Below are positions 12,596 to 22,714 of a stretch of 64,000 nt of DNA, one piece after another. A program made the translations under genes and the position numbers. How positions within the stretch are numbered: position 1 is the first letter of the stretch; every line of letters starts with the position of its first letter. Source of the DNA: Isoperla grammatica (Eukaryota > Arthropoda > Insecta > Plecoptera > Perlodidae); contig OX246747.1 in NCBI GenBank assembly GCA_945910005.1, forward strand, positions 3,458,670-3,522,669, given 5' to 3'. The notes below the pieces were generated by a model that was given only the letters and a program-made list of their open reading frames with translations, did not search any database and was not told where the DNA came from.

Positions 12596-15156
12596 CTGTT
12601 TGAAAAATACAATATACTCCTTACCACGATCATCGACATAGTATTCGTAATTGGGATCGCAATCGTACTGTTTCATGGTTCAGCCCTAGTCTGAGACGGC
12701 TCCCCCTATCGCTTCTACTGAGCATCAATTCAGTTTTCTTCTCGTTTTTTCAATGACTCCATTGTAGCAGGTTCCACCTCCTTTTATGCCAACAATAATT
12801 CTTAAAACCACCCTAGCTCTCGGGCTTATGCGTTTTGACCTCTGTATTCCTTCATCTGCTCTAGTGGGCTCAGCCCGAGAGAGCGTTCCAGCGAAGTTCA
12901 ATGTTGGACTGTTGCATCTAGGCCAAAATTATTGATACAATGACAGATACAAAGCCTTGGCTTAGGGCCGATCCATGCCCTTGAAGAAAGTACCTAGATA
13001 AAATTTTGCCTAGTATTTCGTCTGTCGAATAAATAGATTTCCAGTGAGGCCTAGTAGAATGAACAATGTCTACGAGATGGTCTAGTGTCCTACCACCACA
13101 TTACTGTTGAGGTTAGAATACCTTGGCACTCTTGGCTTATGGTGGTATGGCTTACTATATCTAGCGTAGCAATTACCAAGAAGCACCCCCTTGTGTAAAA
13201 TCGCAATGCACACGCAACTTGAAATAGTAGTGGCAATGGTAACCGTCTACTTTCCCACGACGAGCAAATCGTGAACCATTACTAGGCCCTAGCGTTTCCT
13301 TTTCAATTTGCATTGTACATTGATTGTAAAGCGAGAGAAGCGAGCGTTTTCATTATACCTTTATATTATTGTGTACCAGGATTCACTGGTAGAGCAAGGA
13401 ATCTATAGATAAAGCTTGCGGGGACGCAACTCTTTATTCAAGTGAATTTGTACAATTGGGATCGATGCAATGTCTGAGGACGTTAGGATTTCAGGATGCG
13501 AAATAACTAGTCTTGGTTCAAACAACAATAAGGAACCGTATTTTAATTATTGAAACACATTTGTCCTAACCCTGGCAATGATGTGGCGACCCTGCTTAGG
13601 CTATATACATAAGTTTACACGATACCATCTCGTTCCCGTACCACGTCAGCTGTACCTGGTCATTTCGTAGTCTGCCCGTCGACGGTCATTCCCACGTTCG
13701 AGTCTCCAATGCAGCTTCCTCGACCCGCCGTCCTGTAGCTCTTCTACGCTGACCCTCGTAGCGTTGACGTGCTCACTGGTGCTCGACCATCTTCCCTCGA
13801 CACTCCGATCAGTTCGACCCCCTTTCAAGCCACGTGCCCAACTTATATACTCCCCCTGCTATCCCCTCTCTCTGGCATTTTCCCCAACACATGAGGTATG
13901 TCACCAAACAATCCCAAGACCCAAAGCTATCAACAATCAACAATCAACCGTCTACAATCAAGCCTGGGCCTCCTGGACAACACCTGACACAGCAAAATAA
14001 CCAAACTATTATTATGATTATTATGCATGTGTCGGTAATCAGATGTTATTGTAGTTGCCCTAGACTGATGGTGACACAATAGCAACCTCAGCATTAACCT
14101 AATTGCGAGCAGTACAAACACAAAACAGAAAATGTTATGAGATTGCTCCATCATGTCTTTAATCAAATAGCGTAAATCACGTAATTAGAGAGAATTAATG
14201 TGACAAATGAACAAGTCCCACGCCGGACATTACAATATGGCACATCGTTCTATTTTTTTTTTTTTTTAGTCTGCCGATAGCCATCGAACGGAAAGTCCGA
14301 TCAACTGGAAATTTGGACCATCCACAAGCTTCGATATTGATTGAAATTTTGTAGTGTTATGACAAAAATATTTAAAATGTTACAGAGGTACACCATAGTT
14401 ACTGTTAAATATTTTTCTGTAACAAAATGATGGCAAAATGTGAGATAGTCATATTTTATAAACATTTTTTCCGCCACGAGTATATTTATTTTATGGCGAT
14501 CTGATAAGTAATGACAAAAATCTACACAAAAGTATCTCGAAAATATTTTTATGAGACACACTTAACGCCAAATGTGAGGTATTTATTTTATAGTACATTT
14601 TTTCCGGTTTAGAATATACTAATTTCAACGCAATCTAAAAGGTGTTAAAGGCAGAAATGACGTTTCAACAATGTGGGAAAGTACAATAGCTATTGAATTT
14701 AGAAAAATGTTTCTGTTGCGTCTTCTTATATTGCTGTAAATTGTTTATATAAACTTTGACCACTCATCGCCAGAAAGTTTGTAGATATGTACGCGAACGC
14801 TTATCAACGCGCCACACAGAGCGTTTTCGAGTGTAGAATACTATGGGAAGGTTATTCCTCAAATATCTTCTTGGTCATCGTGGAAATGGTACAATCCCTT
14901 CGATGTTATTAACAACGTTTTATCAACATATCAAAACGATGTTATTAATAACGTTTTGTCAAAATATAAAAAAAAACATGGCACACAAATGATTTGCCCA
15001 ACAAAGGGCACAACAACAAAGTCTGACTTGCAGTTGTTATGGAAATGAATTTGAACTTCGAGTAGTGACTCGAGAAGTCAGACTTGACCTCGAGATTTTG
15101 ACTGTCGATGTCAACCTTAGTTTGTATGTTACTCAATTGTGGTGAATTCTACTCAC
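12596..15156 (-). other. Intron 5 of OR copy A
   Basis: 2.56 kb, AT-rich. Its first and last parts align with intron 5 of copies B and C. The middle (about 13,345-14,230) has no counterpart in B and holds the putative solo LTR, which sits inside an older insertion shared with B (about 13,330-14,840) that is absent from C. A poly-T run lies near 14,255. Confidence 0.65.
13371..13992 (-). mobile_element. Putative solo LTR inside intron 5 of copy A
   Basis: An A-specific block in minus-strand reading starts TGTCAGGTG near 13,992 and ends GGTACACA near 13,371. It holds a TATA-like GAGTATATAAG near 13,850, a GC-rich middle, and AATAAA near 13,432 followed by a short tail. The order of TG end, TATA box, poly(A) signal and CA end is what an LTR looks like. 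No internal retrotransposon genes flank it and no clear target-site duplication was found, so boundaries and class are uncertain. Another transposon type is possible. Confidence 0.42.
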
Positions 15157-15264
15157 TTGGTCCGAGATGAGTTGAATCATGTTGTTGGTAACGAGGTAGC
15201 CTAGAGATACAAATAGGGTGTAGCCCACTAGATTGCTGATGTTGAATCCATTCTTTTCACCAGG
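15157..15264 (-). pseudogene. OR copy A exon 5 (TM6)
   Basis: 108 nt, 36 codons, phase 0 at both ends. Acceptor TTTTCTCACAG/CCTGG at 15,265 and donor GACCAA/GTGAGT at 15,156. It encodes PGEKNGFNISNL, a hydrophobic stretch and NNMIQLISDQ. The acceptor lies at the edge of the 46-bp intronic repeat. Confidence 0.8.
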
Positions 15265-15882
15265 CTGTGAGAAAACAGACCAAAATAATTTTACCCGGAC
15301 AAAACATGCTGTAAGTAAAGAGACCAAAATAATTTTACCCAGACGAAACATGCTGTTAGTAAATAGTTTAAAATAGTATTCTACCCGTACAACACATTCT
15401 GTGAGTAAATAGACCCAAATAACATTCTTATATAACAAAATGTGTGTAAATAAATAGTTACATATATTATACCAACAATGTTCGACCAAAAAAAGGTCAT
15501 TATGGATTTTAAAGAAGGAGTTCGGATACGTTCTAAATATTCAAAATCATCTTATGATGTATATTATGAATACATTGTAAATACATTATCTTCACATTTT
15601 TTGTTTTTTTATATCTGCTCCCTGTGTCCAACAATGAAGTCGGGTAGGGGATTGGAAATTAATCCCATCGTATTCTGGCTCCTAGGTACATCGAAGCCGG
15701 CTGGCCATGCCTGACGCTTTCCTCATGTTAACTTCCTCCAGCTCCTCCTCTTCACTTTCTTCTTATATACATATATATTTACTAAAAATAGATCAGTCGT
15801 GTGAAAAGTAGCCAGTGCTGGGAGAGGTTGATGCAATAACGCCCTCTGTCCCACTTAGTTCCTATTACACTAGTGTACGTAC
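15265..15882 (-). other. Intron 4 of OR copy A with about five 46-bp repeats
   Basis: The stretch next to the exon 5 acceptor (15,265-15,455) holds about five diverged copies of a 46-bp unit built around CTGTGAGTAAATA and ACCCGGACAAAACATG. The rest aligns with intron 4 of copy B (for example around GGTCATTATGGATTT) and shows no gene. Confidence 0.75.
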
Positions 15883-15982
15883 CTTAGTGACATACAAAGC
15901 TGTTACTCCCAACAACAAAGTATTCACTACCAGCAACACCATGAATGTAATGTTAGTAACATCCGCCCACAGACACATGTAT
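15883..15982 (-). pseudogene. OR copy A exon 4 (TM5)
   Basis: 100 nt, acceptor TTTACAG/ATACATG at 15,983 and donor CTAAG/GTACGT at 15,882. It begins RYMCLWADVTN and continues with a hydrophobic stretch ending LYVTK. Phase 2 in, phase 0 out, identical in layout to exon 4 of copy B. Confidence 0.8.
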
Positions 15983-16655
15983 CTGTAAACATCAAACACA
16001 TTGATTAATATTTATAAAAATAATAGTGGCTTTTGTTTGTTCTTATATATCGTGGGCGTAAAACCAAAAGTCACTAATTCCGTTGACGTAGTTCTGAGCA
16101 AAATGGCTTTGAAGTCTAAGGTACCACCTTGTGACTTTGGGCAGTCAATATAAATTAAATTTGACAATTTGGTATGGAAAACGTTTTATAGGTTTGATGT
16201 TTTAAAACACCAAACTTGTTTTTTACGTAGTGATATAAGCCTACGTTTACCATTATCATTCGCTAAGTGATTGAAATTACGCAAACAAACATTTTATTGG
16301 CAGTGTTGAAACGGCAAAAAATAACCAAGTGCACTTATAGTTACGTTTGCCTGTCAATAAAACTTTTGAATGGAGTTCGTTAAGAAATATATACCGTTGT
16401 AAAACAAATCTGAGCAAAGACTGTATTTAGTGACATTTGGCACTCAATAGAGGATTCTTAGCTCAATTTCACCCAACAGTTAGTTAGTGACTTAGTTGTA
16501 CACCAAACGATGTATTGTATAACATCCATGTACTCGTGCATATGTGAGAATAAAATCGAATTAAAATTGAATTAAACTGAATTTTGATCTGATAATGCTA
16601 TACAAAATTTAACACACACATTGCACAGCCAGATCACTACACTACATAAGATTAC
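15983..16655 (-). other. Intron 3 of OR copy A
   Basis: AT-rich intron that aligns along its whole length with 31,477-32,142 in copy B. No repeat array or open frame of note was seen. Confidence 0.75.
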
Positions 16656-17357
16656 CTGAGAAGTTTCACGTGGAGATTAATAGCATTGGCTAGAACATCC
16701 TGTATTTCCTGGTGTAGTTATGTAGCAGTTACTCCTTCTAACTCATTCACTGCTGCACCATCGCAGTCTTGAGACACATTCTCTATTGGCAATTGATCCC
16801 TTTGAGATGTAGGTCCAACATCACATGCTTCATACAGAGTGCTCACAAATCCCAAGTCATCAACCTCGCTATCGCTAACAGCAGCTGGTGCCGCTCTGAG
16901 CCGACCACCTTGCAGTGCACACCCTAGTGGCATTTCACCTCTTCCACAGCTAGAGCCAGCATCACCTGCTCCAGACAGAGTGCTCACCAATGCCAAGTTT
17001 TCAACCCTGCTTACACTATGAGCAGCTGGTGCAGCTCTGAGCTGACCACCTCGCAGTGCCGGGCGAGGCGTATCAACCTGTTCGCTGTGTTCGCACTCGA
17101 TGGTCAAGACCGCGTCCTCTGATGGACGAACCGACTCCTTCAGCTTCCTCGCCTTTATCCTCTTTATTGCAATAGGACGAATGTTTTCAAGTGTGTTGTT
17201 GAGTATTTTAAAATTCGACCATGGCAAGATCATACATATAATAAATGCACATAGTAATGTACATCCACAGAAGAAAAGATACATAACTTGAATGCATCGG
17301 GCAAACAGAGTTATTTCAAATGACGGTGACGTCGAGGTGTCCCAGGGATACCACTCC
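16656..17357 (-). pseudogene. OR copy A exon 3 (WYPW loop, TM4, two 47-residue repeats), nonsense mutation
   Basis: 702 nt, acceptor TTTATCCAG/GGAG at 17,358 and donor CTCAG/GTAATC at 16,655. It opens with EWYPWDTSTSP, the extracellular loop motif of ORs before TM4, followed by TM4, a basic stretch (KRIKARK) and two copies of the 47-residue repeat, the second quite diverged. It is exactly 423 nt (3 x 141) shorter than exon 3 of copy B. A TAA at 16,718-16,720 replaces GAA just before the conserved LH.E stretch. Confidence 0.8.
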
Positions 17358-17719
17358 CTGGATAAAGAGAGGCACGATAGTTAGACTTGTATTAAACCTA
17401 CCGTGTCACCAATCCAACTCAGTTGGATAGGCCTCGAACCCCCGGTTTCAAGAGAACGGTCTCGAATCAAGGGTGGTTCTTACATCACTGGGGTCGGAAC
17501 AATATACCACCTTAGCTCTTAGAATGATAAGATAGATTAAAAAAAAAGACATAATATTTATTGAATTGCGCTTAGCACCGCCATACTTTCTCACTAGGTA
17601 GCGCTAATAAATCGTGCGAAATAAATCTGTTTCAAGGGCTGCTTGATTCCGGTGAAGTATTTTGGAAGCTGGTAGCGGTGATCTGAATAAAAAGAGGAAG
17701 AAAAAAAGAGAAAAGAAGA

Positions 17720-18250
17720 GGTAGCTGTAGTACCCTTATCATAGCTTTACGCTGGTTAAATCTGACCCCGTTATGTGCTTCGGCTCCTTGGTCCTTGTCC
17801 ATGATTGATTGATTAATGGGGCTTAACGTCTCAAATTTATGCAACCTGACGGTAGTTGTTATACTCAGCGTTGGCTTCCCGGTGGATAAATCTGACCTTG
17901 TGATGTTGTTTGGCTCCTTGGTCTTGATCTACTGGTTCTACCTTACACAATTTGAGGGTAGCTGTAATACTTTTTAATTGGCTTCCCGATGGCTAACCCT
18001 GACCCCATTATGTGGTTAGGCTTCTTGGTCCTGGTACACTGTTTCTAGTTAACACGACCTGAAGGCATCTGGAGTACCAGTACCTTTGCTTGCCACTGGC
18101 TAAAAAGACCCTGTTATGTGCTTCGTCTCTATGGTCCAGTCCACTTGTTCTAGTTTGCACATCCTGAGGGTAGCTGTTATATTCTTACTCTAGCTGTTAT
18201 GCCTTACTTTAACTGCTATACCCTTACTTTATACCCTGACCCCGTGATGC
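17720..18250. repeat. 105-bp minisatellite, about five diverged copies
   Basis: Units begin with variants of GGTAGCTGTAGTAC (17,721; 17,851; 17,957; 18,065; 18,169) and contain CTGACCCCGTTATGTG and CTTGGTCCTGGTCCA. Spacing is about 104-107 bp, except the first, which is lengthened by a short AATC-tailed retroposon piece. Copy B has a single copy at the matching place (about 34,360-34,455). Confidence 0.7.
17798..17842 (-). mobile_element. Short retroposon 3' tail with AATC repeats
   Basis: In minus-strand reading: GAGACGTTAAGCCCC, then AATCAATCAATC. The same tail occurs, with more body, at 29,039-29,185. This form of 3' end is typical of SINE/LINE retroposons; only about 45 bp remain here. 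Confidence 0.5.
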
Positions 18251-18830
18251 GGTACGACTTCCCAGTCCATGTCCACGATCTTTGTGCCCCCTCGTTTTTC
18301 CCACTGTTCTACCTGGTTCAGGTCTACCTATTCGTCATCACTGAATGCCCCGAATTACACACGTGGCCCCTTGCACCTATTACTTTCCTACATCATACTC
18401 CAGTCACCCCCTCTCTGCCCTTAGCTGGCCGCATCAAGTCACAGATTACTAATAAGACTACTCGGTTCGAGCCAGCCCCGCGCGTAGCAATAACGAATGA
18501 CAAGGGACCAGGCCTTCTAAAGCCGATGTCAGTTTATTTGCCGCAACGATTGCTCTCAAACATTACTATAAAAGGATTACTATTGTCAACATGAAATTAA
18601 ATAACAATCATGTTGGCTTGATAAATAGTCCCGGATAGCTCATAACTTGCGGTGACGACAGAAATGAAGAAAAACACATCATTTCACCGTAAAGTATCCA
18701 TAAAATAATACAAAGTGAAAATGTGATAATGAACAAGAGCTTACTTTTGCTCGGTGATAGGTACATTCTTAAGACATCAGTGATTCCAGCATTTACGCCG
18801 GCATCACCTAAAATAAAATTTTTCATCTAC

Positions 18831-19332
18831 CTGACGGGAAATCTTCTTTCTGGTAATAAAATTGAACAGAAGGCAAGAGTCATTCCAATGCAATTTGCTG
18901 CCATTATTGGAAGATGGAAGTACTTTGCAAGTTTTGTACAAAGTGTACGCATTGTGTCGTATATTTCCCTCTGCTCCTTGTTGTCCAACTGTCCTGGCTC
19001 TAGCATCATATCCATCTAAACAAAGAGACTGTTCATCGCTTTAGGCCTAAAGAACACTGTGCATCCAACCGTTAAAGGTATCCCGTCCATAATGATCATG
19101 GAAAAAATTACAACAACATTGGGGGTGTCATTTTTTCATAAGTACATTGCTGTCGGGTATAAAAAGAACACATTTATAGCTAACGTAACTAACAAGAACC
19201 AAGGGTTGAGTCGCTGGAATAATCGCAGGGCCAGACGGAGGGAGCGATGCTTGACGAGCAGGTGAGCAAACCGGGGGCTGAAGTACTTGAGGTACAACTC
19301 GAGGCCGGGCTCGGCGTCATCCTGCCAGAAAC
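18831..19332 (-). pseudogene. OR copy A exon 2 (TM1-TM3), two nonsense mutations
   Basis: 502 nt, the same length as exon 2 of copy B, with acceptor TTGCAG/GT at 19,333 and donor CAG/GTAGAT at 18,830. Phase 1 in, phase 2 out. It encodes the cytoplasmic N-terminal part (GFWQDDAEPG), TM1 (NPWFLLVTLA), TM2 and TM3 up to LPERRFPV. In-frame TGA at 19,136-19,138 and TAG at 19,016-19,018 interrupt it where B has TGC and CAG. Confidence 0.8.
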
Positions 19333-19369
19333 CTGCAAGCAAAAGTCAACGATAACACAGACTATCATT

Positions 19370-19476
19370 CTCCTTGTCCTTGTATTTGTCCTTGTCCTTG
19401 TCCTTGTCCTTGTCCTTGTCCTTGTCCTTGTCCTTGTCCTTGTCCTTGTCCTTGTCCTTGTCCTTGTCCTTGTCCT
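19370..19476. repeat. CCTTGT hexamer microsatellite, about 18 copies
   Basis: Nearly pure TCCTTG repeats starting 38 bp upstream of the exon 2 acceptor of copy A. It occupies the same place as the enormous polypyrimidine tract in intron 1 of copy B, which ends in a related TCCTTA hexamer. It also gives alternating Leu-Val and Gln-Gly frames with no coding meaning. Confidence 0.95.
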
Positions 19477-19499
19477 CCTTCTTTTTCTTCTAATTTTCG

Positions 19500-19585
19500 T
19501 AGTATTGGTATTATTGCAATATATCCAAACTTGGTCAAAACAGATGTAAACATGTAGTACGGACATAAATGGCAGGTATTTTTAT
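19500..19585. repeat. Dispersed motif next to a microsatellite, copy 1
   Basis: About 65-85 bp containing TTGGTCAAAAC, GTAAACATG and GGACATAAATG. Related copies follow microsatellites at 51,575-51,655 and 53,868-53,940. All three are directly preceded, on the plus strand, by a simple repeat (TCCTTG, TCCTTA or ATT). Confidence 0.65.
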
Positions 19586-20453
19586 GTAATTACCTGATTA
19601 AACGTTACATCTACATCAAAAACCGCAAAAAAATCTTGTTTTTATTAAATTTCAAGAATGTTACACGAAATCGAAAATCGGAATCAACAGCACACTGTGT
19701 TTTGGTAAGCCCAACAGACTGAATAAAATATTATAATCATTACCGAAGATCTTTAGATTTTAAAATCGATAATTATTATATATAATAATATTTAAAAATT
19801 AAAATCATACGCATTGTAATGTAAGACAATTAAGAGCATTCTGTATGAAGGGTTTACCAAACCGAAGTGCGCTCTTAATTCAGATTTTCGATTTCAAATT
19901 CCATACTTGAAATATAATTTAAAAATAAAAAATTGTGTGCGTTTTTTGACGTTGAGATACCATTCTCTCTTGAAACGAATTAATTATATCATGTTTACCT
20001 TGTTTCACCAGAACCAACTGTAGTTGTTATATAATTTCCGGTCGTGCCTGATATGTATTCATCCCAGCAATTGTGTATTATTATTACTATGTAAACTCCC
20101 TGTGTTACGAGCTGATTAGCGAGCGCGTCCATGTCCACGAAATTTCAGTTAAAAAGGTCTCAAGCTATCGGCATTGTTCAATGTAAGAGATAATGATATA
20201 TGGGTCGTAAACGGCCTTGATGTTCCAGTGCAATTATACTGAAAACACTATCATCATCATCATCAATATAAGAATGTTCATATTTGTTCATAAAACAACT
20301 ATCAACAACAACCAAAACAAAAATTACGTAAAAAATTTAGAATTTTTATTGTCATAAGTTATAATACTTCCTGTCATTGTTTAATCAAAGATTGATTGTC
20401 CATATAAATTCAAGTTTGGATTTTCCGTTGTCGACAGAGATATATTAAATATA

Positions 20454-20523
<70 letters not shown>
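20454..20523. repeat. ATT trinucleotide microsatellite
   Basis: About 23 uninterrupted ATT units in intron 1 of copy A, directly before the LINE fragment. Confidence 0.97.
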
Positions 20524-20525
<2 letters not shown>

Positions 20526-20529
20526 AAAG

Positions 20530-22374
20530 CCACATGTGCACCAAGGTTCAGGGAAACAACTTAGAAGAGTTTCAGTTTTCTAAATTATTTGACATTTTTA
20601 ACGACGGTCTGGTCTTGGTCTTGGAGGGAAGGACAGAGGTTGTTGCCACGCCGAGGGTGAGAACTTCCACTTCAAGGCTAAGTGCCAGGCTAGTCCATTT
20701 TTAGGCCACTACCCACACCTCTAGTTAGATTAAACCAAATTAAAAATCTTCCATGACGACACTATATTTGAGCTTTCTGATTGGTCGCCCTAAGAACACA
20801 GGGGCAAGTTTGAAGCCGGAGTCCTGAGGGACGAAGACAGAACAAAGACGGCCGCAGGCCGAGGAGGTCGGTAGTTTATCAAGGAGACAAGACAATTCGT
20901 GTGGTTTAGGGCAGGCAAGGTGTTAGTAAAGAAGAAGTTAAGTATGAGTGAAGTGATTAAAATTGTTTCTAATAAAGATATAGAGAAGATTAAGGGTTAG
21001 ATTCAGTGGTGTTACGTGTTTATAGTTTATGTCGGTGGAAAATATTTATGAGTTTAATGAAACATATAGGTACGTAGAACCGGAAGTTATTAATAGTTTG
21101 GAAGAATGAGTTTGTTAAAAGATTGGTTTTGTAATTGTACACATAAATATTCATCAATACAGAAAAACTGGAATCAGAAGTTCTGTTAAATAAACAAGTT
21201 GGTACCTGTGATGTATTAGCCATCAGTGAGGTGTCTGCATGCCCAGTTGTAAACGTTTTTTCTTTAAAGGGTCACGTGTCCTTTTTTCAGCAAAGAGTTG
21301 CTAAGAAAGGTGGTAAGGTTGTTTTGTTTGTTAAAATTACTTATAATTTCAGAGAAGTCTTAATTAATTGCAATTCTTTTGAGGGTCTAAATGGGGTTAT
21401 AAAAGTGAATGATGATTGTCACATCAATTTTGTCCTTGTTTACAACCTCCACACTATAGCAAGGTTGACTTTGTTGAGGAAATTGAAACTTTCATTGAAT
21501 CATGTAGCAGAGATAAGAATGTTATTGTAGTTGGTGACACAAACCTTGATCTGTTGAAGGGTGATGACCATGTTGTGAAACACTATAGGGATGTGTTGTT
21601 TTCAAATGGGTTTGTGGAGTGTGTACGTGGCGTTACAAGGGAGGAGTACAAGAGCGAACACTTGTCTCGCACATGCATTCATCATATTTATGTTAGGAGT
21701 GAGCTCAATGACTCAGGTCAGCTATATACACAACGAAAATAACAGATCACTATATGGTTAAAGTCGACATTCTAATACATAATAAGAACGTGGATACCAT
21801 TGTTAAGGAACGGATTAAGGATTGTATTATGACAAGAAACTATACAAGACGTTAAAAGAAAATATAAATTGGATTGATATGTGTAACGAAGATAATTGTG
21901 AGGTATTATATGATAGGATTAGATTAGTGAAAGATAACTGTAAAAATTGGTAGTTAGATAACCTTATTGGAAAGTTTTGCATTAATGGTGCTTTTTTGTA
22001 TTGTTTCTGATATACTCATCTCTTCTCGTGTTTTTTCCTACTTTTAGAAATATTTGAGAGCAGTTAGAATGTCAATTTTAAGTCAGTGGGTTGGTTTTCT
22101 ACAATGGTATCCTTAGGTCAGTTGTGTTCAATAATAATGTTATTCAGTTATCTTGAAATGTTTCTTTGTTTTCTATTATTTTTGTTTTATATTATTAAGG
22201 TGCATTTTTAGTGTATATGTTGATGTAATGCACCCGAGGTTTTTCGTGGCGAATGAGGATTCTCTGCCGACAAGCCTTTATGGCTTCGCAAAATTTATTC
22301 ATCTGTATGTATCTGGAAGACCGCTGTGTACTTTCAATAATCTTAATAAAAAAAAAATTAAAAAAATATTGTTA
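20530..22374 (+). mobile_element. Degenerate non-LTR retrotransposon (LINE) fragment, antisense to the OR gene
   Basis: From about 21,175 the plus strand encodes an apurinic-type endonuclease domain. LLNKQVGTCDVLAISE matches the start of the domain; GDTNLDLL corresponds to the GDFN.DLL catalytic motif, and RTCIHHIYVR to the TCIDHI motif (Asp replaced by His). A frameshift near 21,450 splits the frame (21,231-21,530 and 21,416-21,742), and the frame ends by 21,742. The reverse transcriptase is missing: the sequence passes to a 3' end with an A-rich tail at about 22,345-22,374. The 5' boundary is guessed. Domains point to a CR1/Jockey-like LINE; the clade is not settled. It is absent from intron 1 of copy B, so it inserted after the duplication or was lost from B. 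Confidence 0.7.
21175..21745 (+). pseudogene. LINE endonuclease domain, frameshifted
   Basis: Endonuclease coding remnant described with the enclosing LINE. About 190 residues can be read across two frames. Motifs seen are DVLAISE, GDTNLDLL, SNGFVECVRGVTR and RTCIHHIYV. The frameshift lies near 21,450. The His in place of the usual Asp in the TCIDHI motif would also harm activity. Confidence 0.72.
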
Positions 22375-22616
22375 TTAATATTATTATTATAATTATTATT
22401 ATTATTATTTTTATTATTATTATTACTATCATTTTTCCTATTTTTATTATTATTATAATTATAATTATTATTATTATCATTATCATTATAATAATTATAA
22501 TTATTACTATTATTATTACTATTATTATTACTATTATTGTTATTATTATTATTATGATAATGTTTTTTTTATTTTTTTTATCATTATAATAATTATTATT
22601 ATAATTATTATTGTTA
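22375..22616. repeat. AT-rich ATT/ATA microsatellite next to the exon 1 donor of copy A
   Basis: Imperfect ATT-type repeat with stretches of T, ending within a few bases of the GTGAGT donor of exon 1. Copy B has a similar tract in the same position (54,404-54,588). Confidence 0.9.
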
Positions 22617-22626
22617 GCTCACTCAC

Positions 22627-22714
22627 CTTGCCAGTACAACACCATCCTGTAGTGATCAAACACCTGGCCTTCGAAATTCTGGTCCACAGACATTGGAGCT
22701 TCAATCAATGTCAT
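22627..22714 (-). pseudogene. OR copy A exon 1 (N-terminus)
   Basis: 88 nt from the first conserved ATG (22,712-22,714, G at -3) to a CAAG/GTGAGT donor at 22,626-22,625. It encodes 29 residues plus one base (phase 1), ending in YYRM-like and LYWQ residues shared with copy B. The open frame continues upstream of this ATG to a TGA but has no further ATG in either paralogue, so the internal ATG is the likely start. A 5' exon spliced into this stretch is not excluded. Confidence 0.65.

Larger units (their letters stand above)
17358..18830 (-). other. Intron 2 of OR copy A
   Basis: 1.47 kb. It contains the 105-bp repeat array (17,720-18,250) and is otherwise AT-rich and alignable with 33,268-35,019 in copy B. 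A tRNA-like stretch near 17,410-17,480 is too degraded to call. Confidence 0.7.
19333..22626 (-). other. Intron 1 of OR copy A
   Basis: 3.3 kb. In order from exon 2: acceptor region, CCTTGT hexamer tract, DNA shared with copy B (19,500-20,450), an ATT tract, a LINE fragment (20,530-22,374) and a second AT-rich microsatellite ending at the exon 1 donor. Confidence 0.75.
12389..22714 (-). pseudogene. Insect odorant receptor pseudogene, OR copy A (six exons, three nonsense mutations)
   Basis: Six exons can be drawn on the minus strand with GT/AG borders: 22,714-22,627; 19,332-18,831; 17,357-16,656; 15,982-15,883; 15,264-15,157; 12,595-12,389. Exon lengths and phases match copy B, and the spliced length is 1,707 nt, a whole number of codons. 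Without its lesions it would be a 568-residue OR-like membrane protein with two 47-residue repeats in the loop between TM4 and TM5. Three in-frame stops break it: codon 95 (TGA, Cys in B, at 19,136-19,138), codon 135 (TAG, Gln in B, at 19,016-19,018) and codon 410 (TAA, Glu in B, at 16,718-16,720). Splice sites are preserved and no frameshift was seen, so loss of function looks recent. The family call rests on copy B and the C-terminal exon. Assembly error is unlikely to explain three separate stops. Confidence 0.82.

Noticed and set aside
12596..12676. Conserved frame MKQYDCDP upstream of OR exon 6
   Set aside because: In copy A it runs into exon 6, but in B an insertion and in C a TAG break it before the acceptor, which is itself conserved. 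Better explained as intron.
16839..17021. Plus-strand frames across the exon 3 repeats of A and B
   Set aside because: Antisense shadows of the OR coding repeat; splice borders, phases and paralogy all support the minus strand.
17405..17485. tRNA-like A-box and B-box motifs upstream of OR exon 3 of copy A
   Set aside because: No cloverleaf could be drawn, and the matching place in copy B has diverged at the motifs. At most a relic of a tRNA-derived SINE.
19247..19549. Leu-Val and Gln-Gly repeat frames
   Set aside because: Products of the CCTTGT hexamer in intron 1 of copy A.
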